From NCBI GenBank assembly GCA_016713405.1, contig JADJPF010000007.1, positions 62,001-126,000 on the forward strand: 64,000 nucleotides of DNA. The letters are read 5' to 3'. A model generated the notes under the pieces. The model searched no databases, had not been told where the DNA came from, and was given only the letters and a program-made list of their open reading frames with translations. Shown in pieces: positions 36,271 to 45,437 of the stretch. The translations under genes were made by a program, and so were the position numbers. Every line of letters starts with the position of its first letter. Position 1 is the stretch's first letter. The stretch is from Blastocatellia bacterium (GTDB lineage: Bacteria; Acidobacteriota; Blastocatellia; Chloracidobacteriales; JADJPF01).

Positions 36271-37590
36271 TTAGATTTTAGGTTCTTCTTTTTCTAGCTT
36301 AAAATCTCCATTGCGTTCAGCCGGAACTATTTTCCAACCAGCTTTTAAGTCCAACTTCCAGCCATTTCCTTGTAAAGTTTTACTAACTGGATCAACAGGT
36401 TTTGTTATATGAAGTTTGGTTAGCTTCCCATTTTCTTGAAAAACCAAAGCACCATCAAAAACTTCTAAAATTCCCCATTCGTCAATTACTTCCATAGTTG
36501 GGTAAACCGTTCCAATATTTTCTAATACAAATAAATTGTTGGGATTAAATGAGTAACTGACCTTATCGCCAAGAGGTATTATAAATATTTCTTTTTCTAC
36601 AAGCTGAGAAAGATATTTTGTTGCTCGTTCTTGATAAAGCAAATCCCGTTTTGTTTCTAAAGCAATAAGTTCTTCTCCGTCATAGTTTGTAGCTCTTAAA
36701 ATAGCTTCTTTTTCTGAAAGAGAAGCAAAGTTTATCTTAAGAGTTGTTTGAAGCAATTTTGCTAGATCACTATCTTTATTAATGGATTTTTTCCAGCTAG
36801 GAATAATTCGATCAAGTAGACAACCATAAGCAGGGCCACTAGCATAAGCAAAAGAACGAGTATAAGAGGGTTTTCTATGGGCTTGCTTTAAATTATAACC
36901 AGCAATAAAAGCAAATTCTTTAGGAGATTTAGAGCTTAATTTAATTCCTGTATACTCAGCTAATCCTTCATTTATTTCTAAATAATTTTCTTCTATCCAG
37001 CTATTATTAAATAAACTTCGTCGATATTCTCTAAAATATATTACATCTTTAATAGCTTTTTGTTGTTCTATACCTTCTTGGTATAATGCTTTTTCCAAGG
37101 CTTGCCATTCTAAACGTAACCATATTCTACCAATTTTGCTTTCTAAATGTTTATTTTGAGCTTCTTTAGTGATTAAACCTAGTTCCGATTGAATTCGGTG
37201 GAAAAGTTCGTGCGTAATTAATTGCTCTCTAGGCTGTCTTTCTTCTGGAAGCGGCCATTTTACCATTGACCATTTATTTCCAGCCCAATCAACAGCAGTG
37301 TTAGCAATGGTTACTTCTTTAGGTAAAACTCCAAGAAAAACACCATCTTTAGCCTTAAGTAAGCCTTTTTTATCAGCTTGGTTAGCAACTATCATACGGC
37401 TTTCTGGATCAACAAAAAGTATCGGCCCATAAAGTGGCACATTCCATAAAGTTTTATTTTTTTTACAAAGTTCTTCTGTTTCCTGAAAGTAACGGCTAGC
37501 TATTTTGAGATCTATAGATGGGCTTTCTGCTAGGACTAATTGACCAGTAAAAAAGAATAATATCAACAAGATACAAATATTTTTAAGCAT
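36271..37590 (-). CDS. Exported zincin-like protein (HExxH)
   Basis: A 439-residue protein with a signal peptide (ICILLILFFFTGQLVLA). At residues 127-131 it has THELFHRIQ, an HExxH zinc-peptidase motif, and about 77-81 residues later NEGLAEYTG, in which a Glu may be the third ligand, as in gluzincins. The C-terminal region (VPAERNGDFKLEKE) looks like a beta domain. The substrate is unknown. It is the last gene of a leftward set headed by an ECF sigma factor. AAGGAG lies before its ATG. Confidence 0.7.
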   Translation of the reverse strand: MLKNICILLILFFFTGQLVLAESPSIDLKIASRYFQETEELCKKNKTLWNVPLYGPILFVDPESRMIVANQADKKGLLKAKDGVFLGVLPKEVTIANTAVDWAGNKWSMVKWPLPEERQPREQLITHELFHRIQSELGLITKEAQNKHLESKIGRIWLRLEWQALEKALYQEGIEQQKAIKDVIYFREYRRSLFNNSWIEENYLEINEGLAEYTGIKLSSKSPKEFAFIAGYNLKQAHRKPSYTRSFAYASGPAYGCLLDRIIPSWKKSINKDSDLAKLLQTTLKINFASLSEKEAILRATNYDGEELIALETKRDLLYQERATKYLSQLVEKEIFIIPLGDKVSYSFNPNNLFVLENIGTVYPTMEVIDEWGILEVFDGALVFQENGKLTKLHITKPVDPVSKTLQGNGWKLDLKAGWKIVPAERNGDFKLEKEEPKI

Positions 37591-37604
37591 AAAAACTCCT
37601 TATC

Positions 37605-37628
37605 TTGCCTATGTTTTAACTTAGGCAA
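37605..37628. repeat. Inverted repeat between two genes of the sigma-factor cluster
   Basis: TTGCCTA (37605-37611) pairs with TAGGCAA (37622-37628). It sits in the 70-bp gap before the zincin gene and may be a processing or partial termination site. Confidence 0.35.
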
Positions 37629-37660
37629 AAACTAATAAATTTACTGACTAGTTAATGTTG

Positions 37661-38614
37661 TTATTCGTTGTTGGCTACAGTGAGAGAAATTTTCAATTCA
37701 TATTTTTTATTTGAAGTTGGTAAATAGAGATTAGTTAAATCGTAGTTAAGTTCTTCTCCAAAATTGCCTGCACCCGCACCATTTTCAATAATTGGCTCTT
37801 TTTGGTTTTTAGTTTGATTAAGTCGAAAAATGTCAAAACCTAACTCAAAACTATTTGTAGGACAAGAACGCTCAAACTTACTAACATCTAGAGATAATAC
37901 AAGTGGATAAATGCTAGATTCTTGGCTAACTGTAGAATAAAAATCTAACTGTATTTCTTTTGGTTGCTTAAAAAAGCACTCTGTCACGCCTTTAGCTATT
38001 TCCTTACCATCTGCTAGCAATTTAGCTACTAAGTTAAATCTATGAGGGATTTTATAAGCCCTGACATTGATTTTCCCATTTAAGTCAGGTTTAACAATAT
38101 CAATGGTTAAGGGTAATTCTTTCCCATCTACAATATTTCTAGTTATAAAAGATGGAATAATTTCAATTTTAAGTTTTTCATCGTTGGTACTATTGCCAAA
38201 TGGCAATAGTAAAATAGCTTCATCTAAATTAACTGTTAGGTTATGTTTTTGCTCATCTTGTTCATAAAGAGGGAGATTTTTTTCTGACTGCCCATAATAA
38301 CGTTTGGTGTTAAGTTTTGCTTGTATAGTCAATTGCTCATCAGACTCTAAGTCTGTCAAAAAATAAGCATCCATATTAAATTTTTTGTCTTTTAAGTTAA
38401 TCTCAAAATCTGTTCCTACTGGGCCTTCAATGATAGATTCTGCCAAAAGATGACGATTTTGGGATGTTTCTTCTATGGTGGAAACCTTAAATTGGATTCT
38501 TTTTACGGTTGTTGGCAAGTTGTTTTGAGAAAAGCTAAAACTATGTTTATTACTATTTATTAAGAGAAAAAGAAAAGTGCAAAGAAATAATTTGTATTTG
38601 CTTTTTAATCTCAT
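37661..38614 (-). CDS. Hypothetical exported protein coupled to the anti-sigma gene
   Basis: A 317-residue protein with an N-terminal signal sequence (YKLFLCTFLFLLINS) and a beta-rich mature part (VKRIQFKVSTIEE, ILLLPFGNST, NVRAYKIPHRFNLVAKLLADGKEIAKG). No family recognised. Its start codon overlaps the anti-sigma stop by four bases (ATGA), which indicates translational coupling and membership of the ECF operon. Function unknown; an extracytoplasmic sensor or effector role is only suggested by context. Confidence 0.65.
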   Translation of the reverse strand: MRLKSKYKLFLCTFLFLLINSNKHSFSFSQNNLPTTVKRIQFKVSTIEETSQNRHLLAESIIEGPVGTDFEINLKDKKFNMDAYFLTDLESDEQLTIQAKLNTKRYYGQSEKNLPLYEQDEQKHNLTVNLDEAILLLPFGNSTNDEKLKIEIIPSFITRNIVDGKELPLTIDIVKPDLNGKINVRAYKIPHRFNLVAKLLADGKEIAKGVTECFFKQPKEIQLDFYSTVSQESSIYPLVLSLDVSKFERSCPTNSFELGFDIFRLNQTKNQKEPIIENGAGAGNFGEELNYDLTNLYLPTSNKKYELKISLTVANNE

Positions 38615-39081
38615 TTTGCTTTTTCTCCTAACTTAAGGGATGACTTTTTAACTACTAAAATAGTTGTTCGTCCTCCACGATCATAAAAGGATAAATCTTT
38701 TTCTATAAAAGGCTTATTGTTATTTGAGACTTGATTATTTTGTTTTGTAGGATCTGCAAAAGAACCGTTTAACATACTAATAAAAACACCTAACAGGAAA
38801 ACAACACATAAAATAACTGCTAGTGTTGGTGCTGGTAGCAATATATTTTTTTGCCATAGATAAGCATGAGTAGCTAAAATTTTATTAAGTGCCTGTTGTT
38901 GTAAAACAGGATTAATATCCTGTTGATAAGTCTTAAGATTTTCTCCTAGATCCAGGAAATCTTTATGCGCACTATGGCAAATTATACAGCTTGCTAAGTG
39001 AGCGCGAACTTTGATGACTTCTTCTGGAGAAAGTTCACCATCTATCATTTGAGATATTTTTATTGTCCATTGACACTGCAT
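38611..39081 (-). CDS. Anti-sigma factor, zinc-finger (zf-HC2) type, membrane anchored
   Basis: A 156-residue protein. The cytoplasmic N-terminal domain has the zinc-binding anti-sigma motif RAHLASCIICHSA (His-x3-Cys-x2-Cys). A single membrane helix (PTLAVILCVVFLLGVFISML) near residues 84-104 is followed by a short periplasmic tail. It should hold the sigma factor encoded just upstream, with a two-base gap, until a signal releases it. Confidence 0.88.
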   Translation of the reverse strand: MQCQWTIKISQMIDGELSPEEVIKVRAHLASCIICHSAHKDFLDLGENLKTYQQDINPVLQQQALNKILATHAYLWQKNILLPAPTLAVILCVVFLLGVFISMLNGSFADPTKQNNQVSNNNKPFIEKDLSFYDRGGRTTILVVKKSSLKLGEKAK

Positions 39082-39083
39082 AA

Positions 39084-39614
39084 TTATTTTACCTGTTTAC
39101 TTTTTTGTTTACTTTTTTGTGAAATTTGCCATTTAGAACGTAATGTATTTCTAGCACGAAAAATATCTACCTTAACTTTACTCTCTGAAATGTTTAGCAC
39201 TTTTGCAATTTCTTGATAGCTCATTTCTTCTTGTTCTCGTAGCAAAAGTGCTAGGCGTTGATCCTCTGGCAACAGTTTTAATAAATCTGCTAACTCTTTA
39301 GCTTCTTCTATATCTTCTAAGGTTTTTTGAGGATCCAGCGGCTTAGGCTTAAAAAAATTTGCAACACGATCAAAAAATTTTATTTTAGTTTGCCTTTTAG
39401 CTATTTCATTTAATGCTAAGTTATGTGCAACTCTAAATAACCAAGCTCGAATTTCCATTGTTGATAAATCTTGGTTATTTTGCTGATAAAAACGGAGTAA
39501 AGTTTCTTGAGCAATATCTTGAGCTAGGCTTAAATCTCCTAACATATATTTTAGGACACGGCATAACCTAGGGTAATTTTCATTAAAAGTTATTGTAAAT
39601 TTTTCTTTATCCAT
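39084..39614 (-). CDS. ECF-type RNA polymerase sigma factor
   Basis: A 176-residue sigma-70 family protein with only regions 2 and 4. Region 2 contains GDLSLAQDIAQETLLRFYQ and IRAWLFRVAHNLALNEI; region 4 contains LPEDQRLALLLREQEEMSYQEIAKVLNISESKVKVDIFRARNTL. The C-terminus is lysine-rich. It heads the sigma, anti-sigma, exported protein, zincin operon and probably autoregulates it. No clear promoter was identified upstream. Confidence 0.93.
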   Translation of the reverse strand: MDKEKFTITFNENYPRLCRVLKYMLGDLSLAQDIAQETLLRFYQQNNQDLSTMEIRAWLFRVAHNLALNEIAKRQTKIKFFDRVANFFKPKPLDPQKTLEDIEEAKELADLLKLLPEDQRLALLLREQEEMSYQEIAKVLNISESKVKVDIFRARNTLRSKWQISQKSKQKSKQVK

Positions 39615-39801
39615 AATTTTTATCTATACAAAAAACAGATGAGAAAGAAAAAAGTTACAAAATTTTCCAGTTAGTTTTATTGAGCAAAAGCTAGATTTAA
39701 GAAACGGTTTTTAAGATCGGCAACAGAATCGGCAATATATTTGTATAATTTTATGTATCTACTATAATATCAATAAAATACAGTTATTAAAGATCGGCAA
39801 T

Positions 39802-40995
39802 ATGGCAATAATAGAGACACCTTCCAGAATAGAACCTTGCTTTTTAGAAGAAGCAGGTGCAGAAATTATAGACCTTATAGCTTCTTTATCTACAGTAACG
39901 GAAAGGCTAGGCAATCGTCTTAAACCTGCTACTGCCGCTAGTCTAGCTGATTTGGTTAGGATAATGAATTGCTATTATTCTAACTTAATAGAAGGCCACA
40001 ATACCAAACCCCGCGAAATTGAACAAGCTCTAGCCAATAAATTAGCTAGTTCTGATGAACGGCGAGATCTGCAATTAGAAGCACTTGCTCATATTCGCGT
40101 CCAACGTGAAATAGACCGTCAATATGTTGAAGGTCTTTTGCCAGAACCAGCCTCTATTGCTTTTATTTGCTGGATACACAAAGCTTTTTATGAAGATGCT
40201 CCTGATAGGATGTTGTACATAAAAAATATCACTCAAATTATTAGGATTGAGCCAGGGCAATTTCGCTCTAAACCAGAGCATGAAGTATCTGTAGGCCAAC
40301 ATTTACCACCATCAAGTATTTATGTGCAAAATTTTATGGAATATTTTCAAAAACGATATAAGTTTGAGTACCTAGGCAAAGGTAGCAAAATTATAGCAAT
40401 GGCAGCAGCACACCATAGATTTAATTATATTCATCCATTTCTTGACGGAAATGGGCGTGTAAGCAGGCTAATGAGTCATGCTATGGCACTTGAAGCAGGT
40501 ATAGGAGCGCATGCTCTTTGGTCAGTATCAAGAGGGTTAGCACGAGGCTTATCAAGTCGTAGCGACTATAAACAAATGATGGATTATGCTGACACTCCAC
40601 GCCAAGGAGATTTAGATGGTAGAGGTAATTTATCCCTCAAAGCTCTTAAAGCTTTTATAGTCTGGTTTCTAAAAGTTTGTCTTGACCAAGTAACCTTTAT
40701 GGAAAAACTCTTTGAACTAGATACACTTGCTGCTAGGCTTAAAACTTATGTTGATTTACACTCGCTTAAAGTAGAAGCCTTTTATATCCTAGAAGCAGTT
40801 TTGATGCGTGGTGAACTAGCTAGAGGTGAAGTAACCAGAATAACAGGTCTTAAAGAGCGCACTGCTAGAGCTTTGTTATCTAAATTAGTTGAAGCTGGCA
40901 TTTTAGCTTCAGACACCCCTAAAGGTGCTGTATCACTACGTTTTCCAATTAATACAGCAGAAATATTGTTTCCAACTTTATTTCCTGTAGCTTAA
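39802..40995 (+). CDS. Fic domain protein, probable AMP-transferase
   Basis: A 397-residue protein. The catalytic loop HPFLDGNGRVSRL (residues 211-223) matches the Fic consensus with the His, acidic residue and Arg. Residues 60-65, SNLIEG, are the inhibitory alpha-inh motif ([S/T]xxxE[G/N]), so it is a class II Fic with self-inhibition. A C-terminal winged-helix-like part (LARGEVTRITGLKERTARALLSKLVEAGIL) may bind DNA, as in Fic-HTH proteins. Target proteins are unknown. It shows no toxin-antitoxin partner; the downstream gene is a membrane protein. Confidence 0.9.
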   Translation: MAIIETPSRIEPCFLEEAGAEIIDLIASLSTVTERLGNRLKPATAASLADLVRIMNCYYSNLIEGHNTKPREIEQALANKLASSDERRDLQLEALAHIRVQREIDRQYVEGLLPEPASIAFICWIHKAFYEDAPDRMLYIKNITQIIRIEPGQFRSKPEHEVSVGQHLPPSSIYVQNFMEYFQKRYKFEYLGKGSKIIAMAAAHHRFNYIHPFLDGNGRVSRLMSHAMALEAGIGAHALWSVSRGLARGLSSRSDYKQMMDYADTPRQGDLDGRGNLSLKALKAFIVWFLKVCLDQVTFMEKLFELDTLAARLKTYVDLHSLKVEAFYILEAVLMRGELARGEVTRITGLKERTARALLSKLVEAGILASDTPKGAVSLRFPINTAEILFPTLFPVA

Positions 40996-41014
40996 CTTAA
41001 TAGGAGCAAAGTTT

Positions 41015-41425
41015 GTGAGTGAAATAGAAATAATAGCAATGCGCGGTTGGATAGATATTTTCTTGGTCGCATGGCTTCTAAAAAGATTTTTAGTCTATGC
41101 TCCAGATATCAATCTTCGACAACGCTTTGCACAAATAACAATAGTTTCTCTTTTGCTCCTGCTTTTACAGTGGCTAGGGCTTTGGAGTTGGCAGGAAGTT
41201 TTAGCTGCGCTTAAAACAATGTTGGTTATCTGGCCGGTTTTACTTGTACTTTTATACTTAATCTATCAAAACTACTTACTACAAAACATTGTTGAAAAGG
41301 CAGAATTTGAAGTTGATTGGCGTAAAGAATACCAGGAAGTTTTACTTCAAGAACTTGAAGCCCAAGGGAAAGAAATTCCTCCTGCTCCTGTAACTGCTGA
41401 AAAATCAACAGATAGCGTTTTATAG
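41015..41425 (+). CDS. Small hypothetical membrane protein
   Basis: 136 residues from a GTG start, eight bases after AGGAG. There are two or three hydrophobic segments (ITIVSLLLLLLQWLGLWSW; MLVIWPVLLVLLYLIY) and an acidic, probably cytoplasmic, C-terminal helix (EFEVDWRKEYQEVLLQELEAQ). It follows fic by 19 bp and is likely co-transcribed. The stop overlaps the convergent kdpE stop (TTATAG at 41420-41425). Function unknown. Confidence 0.6.
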   Translation: MSEIEIIAMRGWIDIFLVAWLLKRFLVYAPDINLRQRFAQITIVSLLLLLLQWLGLWSWQEVLAALKTMLVIWPVLLVLLYLIYQNYLLQNIVEKAEFEVDWRKEYQEVLLQELEAQGKEIPPAPVTAEKSTDSVL

Positions 41426-42124
41426 TCCTTCTTTGTGGTCGCTACTTTCTAAGGCAAAACGATAGCCAACCCAAGGTTCAGTCAAAATATAGCGTGGATG
41501 GTGTGGATCAGGTTCTAGTTTTTTTCTAAGCTGATTAACAAAAACTCTTAGGTATTCTATTTGATCAACAAACTCCCAACCCCAAATTGATTGCAATAAT
41601 GCTCGATGAGTGACGATTTTTCCAGCACGTAAAATTAAATAACGTAATACCTCAAATTCTTTAGGTGTAAGCTTGATTTCTTTACCTGCTACTGTGACTC
41701 GACGGCTTTCTACATCAACAATTACATCATTAATTTTTAAGATATTTTCTTCTATTTCATTAGTATTTGTACGTCTTAAAACAGCACGAATACGAGCTAG
41801 TAAAACATCTAAATTAAAAGGTTTAGTAACATAATCATCTGCTCCAAGGTCTAAGGCTATTACTTTGTCTTGGTCTTCGCCTTTGGCCGAAAGTATGATG
41901 ATAGGGACTTTAGAAAATTCTCTAACTCGGCGGCATACTTCTAAACCTGTAATATCGGGCATTACCAAATCTAAAATTACTAGATCAGGTTGTTCTTTAC
42001 GTATTTCATCTAGTGCATCTTGACCGTTTTTAGCTGTTCTGACCTCATAGCCATTGGCTGAAAGGCTAGCACGTATAGCCCTTAAAATTGCTAATTCATC
42101 ATCTACTAACAAAATACTTTTCAC
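41420..42124 (-). CDS. kdpE: Response regulator KdpE (OmpR/PhoB family)
   Basis: A 234-residue DNA-binding regulator that activates the potassium pump operon. The receiver domain has acidic residues near 8-10 and the phospho-acceptor Asp52 (LVILDLVMPDITG), with Lys in YVTKPF. The C-terminal winged helix contains LTPKEFEVLRYLILRAGKIVTHRALLQSIWG and LEPDPHHPRYILTEPWVGYRF. It abuts kdpD (stop to start), so the two are translated together. Confidence 0.95.
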   Translation of the reverse strand: MKSILLVDDELAILRAIRASLSANGYEVRTAKNGQDALDEIRKEQPDLVILDLVMPDITGLEVCRRVREFSKVPIIILSAKGEDQDKVIALDLGADDYVTKPFNLDVLLARIRAVLRRTNTNEIEENILKINDVIVDVESRRVTVAGKEIKLTPKEFEVLRYLILRAGKIVTHRALLQSIWGWEFVDQIEYLRVFVNQLRKKLEPDPHHPRYILTEPWVGYRFALESSDHKEGL

Positions 42125-44824
42125 TTAAATTTCCTCGCTAGGCATTAAGGACGATAAATCTTTATATTCCACAGGTAGAGAAAAATAAAAGGTGGATCCT
42201 TTGCCTAATTGACTTTCTACCCATATTTTACCGTCATGAAGTTCTACAATACCACGAGCAATAGCTAACCCCATGCCTAAGCCCGCAGGACGGTTTTTAT
42301 CATCTCGATTTGTGCGGTAAAACTTATCAAAAACCTTTTTTTGTTCTGCTAAATCAATTCCTTGACCGTGATCTTTGACACTTATAAGTAATTCTTCTGC
42401 TTGAAGTTTTCCAGCTAAAATAATTTTAGTTTGTTTTGGTGAATATTTAGCAGCATTTTCTAATAGATTAAGTAATACTTCTTCAAGTAAAGCCGAATCT
42501 ATTTTAACAAGTGGCATATCTTCAGACAGATTAACTTCAATTTTATGGTCACGTAACGCAATTGCACAACGTTGTAATGAATTAGTAAAAAGCTCTGAAA
42601 CATCTGTCCATGTTTTCTTTAATTTTAATTCTCCTGCTTCGATACGTGCCATTTCTAAAAGATTATTGACTACCTGACTTAGCCGGTGAGATTGCTCATC
42701 AATTATAGAAAGAAATTCGGTAGACTTTTCTTGATCCATTGAAATATTTTTTTGTAGCAAACTGTCTACACAAGTGCGAATTGCTGTTAACGGAGTCCGC
42801 AGGTTATGAGAAACGGACGCAAGCAAAGCCGACTTTAATTTATCGCTTTGGCGTAAGGTTTCTGTATGGCTAACTTCTTGCAAGAACCGGATTCTTTCAA
42901 GTGCTAATGCTACTAGTCCGGCGGTCGCTTCTAAAGTTGTACGCTCTAAAGTGTCAGCCCTGACTATCATTACTCCAATACACTTAAGACCAACTCTTAA
43001 AGGAACATAAGCTAGTTGATTAATAGGACTATTAATATTAGTTGGGTAATATTCACTATATTTATTAAGTATTTTTAATTCGCCTAGCTGAAAAACTTCA
43101 TTTACAAGCTCTTCTTTAACTAAAGAGTGAATATTATTTAGTTCAGTTGCAAGGGTTAGTTTTTTTAATTTTCCTTCGCTATCAGGGGCAAAAATACAGC
43201 AATAATCTAGCTTAAAGACATCAACAACTTGGCGAGCAATCATAGTGGTTGCTGTTTCTGAATCAGGGGTTGCAATAATTGTTCTGCCAAGTTCATAGAG
43301 TCGCCAAACGTCTTCACGTCGTTTTTCTGCGTCTTCAGCACGGGCTTTTGCAGAAGCAGAAAAATGGCTGGTAATAATTGCCGTTATGGTAAATGCTGTT
43401 AGAGCAACCCAGTTTTGTGGGTCTTGAATGGTAAAAGTTTTAACAGGTGGAAGAAAAAAGTAGTTAAAACAAAGCATTCCAATTAGTGCAGCAACAAAAC
43501 TTGGGCCTAAACCACGAAGTGAAGCCGCGACTTGTACAATAAGCAGTAAAGTTAAAGCTACAGTTGTGCTATTAACTGTAAATAGCTTAAATATAATAAC
43601 TACAACTACTTGTCCAACGATAGCGACTAGATAACTTAGCCAATCTGCTGGCAATTTCCAACGGGAAGGCTTATTTGGTCTTTGTTCGGCAGTGGGAATA
43701 ACTTGGACAGCCGCTTCTTTAACTTCGTCAAGAAAACGGTCAATAACAGAACCTTTAACCAACAGTTCCCAGCGAGAACGGGCAGATTGACCAAAAATTA
43801 CATGGGTGATTCCTTCACGTTTAGCAAAATTAATTAGGCCATCTGCGGGACGTTCAGCTTTTAATTTAACAATTGTTGCTCCTAATTCTTCAGCTAGAGC
43901 AATATTGCTAGAAAGTTGGCGGGCATCTTCTGAGCGAATATGCTTTGCATCCTCTCTAGGTGTTTCTATATAAACAGCATACCAACGCGCAGCCAGTCGG
44001 CCAGCAATTCTAGCTCCGGTACGGATCATTTTTGGTGCCGTGGTGCTAGAAGACATACAAACCATAACGGTTTCTGGAATAGATGCTGGCTCTAAGCCTT
44101 CTCTTTCACGATATTGAGCCGCTTTGACGCTAACTTGTTCTGCAACAGTTCGCAGTGCTAGTTCACGTAAAGTTGAAAGATTGCTTATCTTAAAAAAATT
44201 ATTTAGTGCTTGTTCAACTTTTTCTGGACGATAAACTTTGCCTTGTTTTAGCCGGTTTTGTAGTTCATCAACGCTAATATCAACATTAATAATCTCGTCT
44301 GCACGTTCAAAAAAAGCATCTGGGACGGTTTCGCGTACCTTAACACCAGAGGATTTCATCACCGTATCATTAAGCGTTTCAACATGTTGGATATTTACAG
44401 CCGTCATTACATTAATTCCAGCATCAAGTAAATCTAAAACATCTTCATAGCGTTTTTTATTTTTTGAACCAGGAACATTTGTATGAGCTAGCTCATCAAC
44501 CAAACAAATCTGAGGTTTACGAGCTAGAATTGCGTCTACATCCATTTCCGACAAGGTGACTTCACGGTAAGAGATTTGTTTACGTGGAATTACTTCTAAG
44601 TCACCAATTTGTTTTTCTGTTTCTTCACGTCCAAAGGTTTCAACTAGTCCAATTACTACATCTTGGCCTTGTTTACGAAGTGAATGAGCGTCCTCTAACA
44701 TTTGATAAGTTTTACCTACACCAGGTGCAGCACCAATATAAATACGTAGTCTAGGCCGATCTGCCTCTGCTAGTTTGGCTAGTAAATTGTCTGGATCAGG
44801 TCTTTTATCTTGGTACTCGCTCAT
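42125..44824 (-). CDS. kdpD: Sensor histidine kinase KdpD
   Basis: An 899-residue potassium/osmotic-stress sensor. The order is the KdpD N-terminal domain with Walker-like GAAPGVGKTYQML and VDELAHTNVPGSKNKKR, a universal-stress-protein-like domain, four membrane helices (residues about 395-490), a GAF domain, HisKA with the phospho-His in ASVSHNLRTPLTA, and a C-terminal ATPase (LLNLLENAAKYSP; GLGMGLAIARGIVELHDGKIWVES). All expected domains are present in the normal order. It lies directly between kdpC and kdpE. Confidence 0.96.
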   Translation of the reverse strand: MSEYQDKRPDPDNLLAKLAEADRPRLRIYIGAAPGVGKTYQMLEDAHSLRKQGQDVVIGLVETFGREETEKQIGDLEVIPRKQISYREVTLSEMDVDAILARKPQICLVDELAHTNVPGSKNKKRYEDVLDLLDAGINVMTAVNIQHVETLNDTVMKSSGVKVRETVPDAFFERADEIINVDISVDELQNRLKQGKVYRPEKVEQALNNFFKISNLSTLRELALRTVAEQVSVKAAQYREREGLEPASIPETVMVCMSSSTTAPKMIRTGARIAGRLAARWYAVYIETPREDAKHIRSEDARQLSSNIALAEELGATIVKLKAERPADGLINFAKREGITHVIFGQSARSRWELLVKGSVIDRFLDEVKEAAVQVIPTAEQRPNKPSRWKLPADWLSYLVAIVGQVVVVIIFKLFTVNSTTVALTLLLIVQVAASLRGLGPSFVAALIGMLCFNYFFLPPVKTFTIQDPQNWVALTAFTITAIITSHFSASAKARAEDAEKRREDVWRLYELGRTIIATPDSETATTMIARQVVDVFKLDYCCIFAPDSEGKLKKLTLATELNNIHSLVKEELVNEVFQLGELKILNKYSEYYPTNINSPINQLAYVPLRVGLKCIGVMIVRADTLERTTLEATAGLVALALERIRFLQEVSHTETLRQSDKLKSALLASVSHNLRTPLTAIRTCVDSLLQKNISMDQEKSTEFLSIIDEQSHRLSQVVNNLLEMARIEAGELKLKKTWTDVSELFTNSLQRCAIALRDHKIEVNLSEDMPLVKIDSALLEEVLLNLLENAAKYSPKQTKIILAGKLQAEELLISVKDHGQGIDLAEQKKVFDKFYRTNRDDKNRPAGLGMGLAIARGIVELHDGKIWVESQLGKGSTFYFSLPVEYKDLSSLMPSEEI

Positions 44825-44827
44825 AAA

Positions 44828-45427
44828 CTATTGTTTTTTAACTGGATAAGTTGCGTCTAGGTCTAAGTTTAACTCTAATACATTAACTCGATTTTCTCCA
44901 AGTATATTAAATTGTCGTGCTTTAGTGTGTTTTGTAACTAAATCTTTGATTTGTTGCTCAGAAACATTTCTAGCCCTGGCAACACGGCTAATTTGAAAAT
45001 GTGCTGAGGCTGGACTAATATCAGGGTCAAGACCTGAAGCCGAAGCTGTAACTAAATCTACAGGAATCAAAGAATTAGGATTTTCTTTTTTTAAGCTTGT
45101 AGCGTTAACTTTAACCCTATCAATAAGTAAGTGATTTGTTGGCCCCCAATTAGTACCACCTGATGAGGTTGCATCATAACCAACACCTGCCGCAGATGGT
45201 CGAGAGTAAAAATACTCATTGCTACTAAAAGATTGACCAATAAGACGAGAGCCAACTATTTGACCATCTTTTTTAATTAAACTTCCATTAGCTTGATCAT
45301 TAAATAAAGCTTGAGCTAGCAAAGTAACAACTAATGGGTAAATTAAACCTGTAATTATTGTAAACACTACGATTGCCATTACTGCGGTATATATTTGTTT
45401 TAGCCAACTCATTTTCTTTTCCTTCAA
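44828..45427 (-). CDS. kdpC: Potassium-transporting ATPase subunit KdpC
   Basis: A 199-residue single-span accessory subunit of the Kdp pump. One membrane helix (IYTAVMAIVVFTIITGLIYPLVVTLLAQ) is followed by a periplasmic domain with the conserved GSRLIGQSF, YFYSRPSAAGVGYDATSSGGTNWGPTN and VTASASGLDPDISPASAHFQ blocks. It stabilises KdpB and increases ATP affinity. Short gaps separate it from kdpB and kdpD on the same strand. Confidence 0.96.
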   Translation of the reverse strand: MKEKKMSWLKQIYTAVMAIVVFTIITGLIYPLVVTLLAQALFNDQANGSLIKKDGQIVGSRLIGQSFSSNEYFYSRPSAAGVGYDATSSGGTNWGPTNHLLIDRVKVNATSLKKENPNSLIPVDLVTASASGLDPDISPASAHFQISRVARARNVSEQQIKDLVTKHTKARQFNILGENRVNVLELNLDLDATYPVKKQ

Positions 45428-45437
45428 TTTCCAATTT

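Noticed and set aside
39802..40995. Fic protein as part of a toxin-antitoxin pair
   Set aside because: The inhibitory motif is within the same protein and no small antitoxin gene precedes it.
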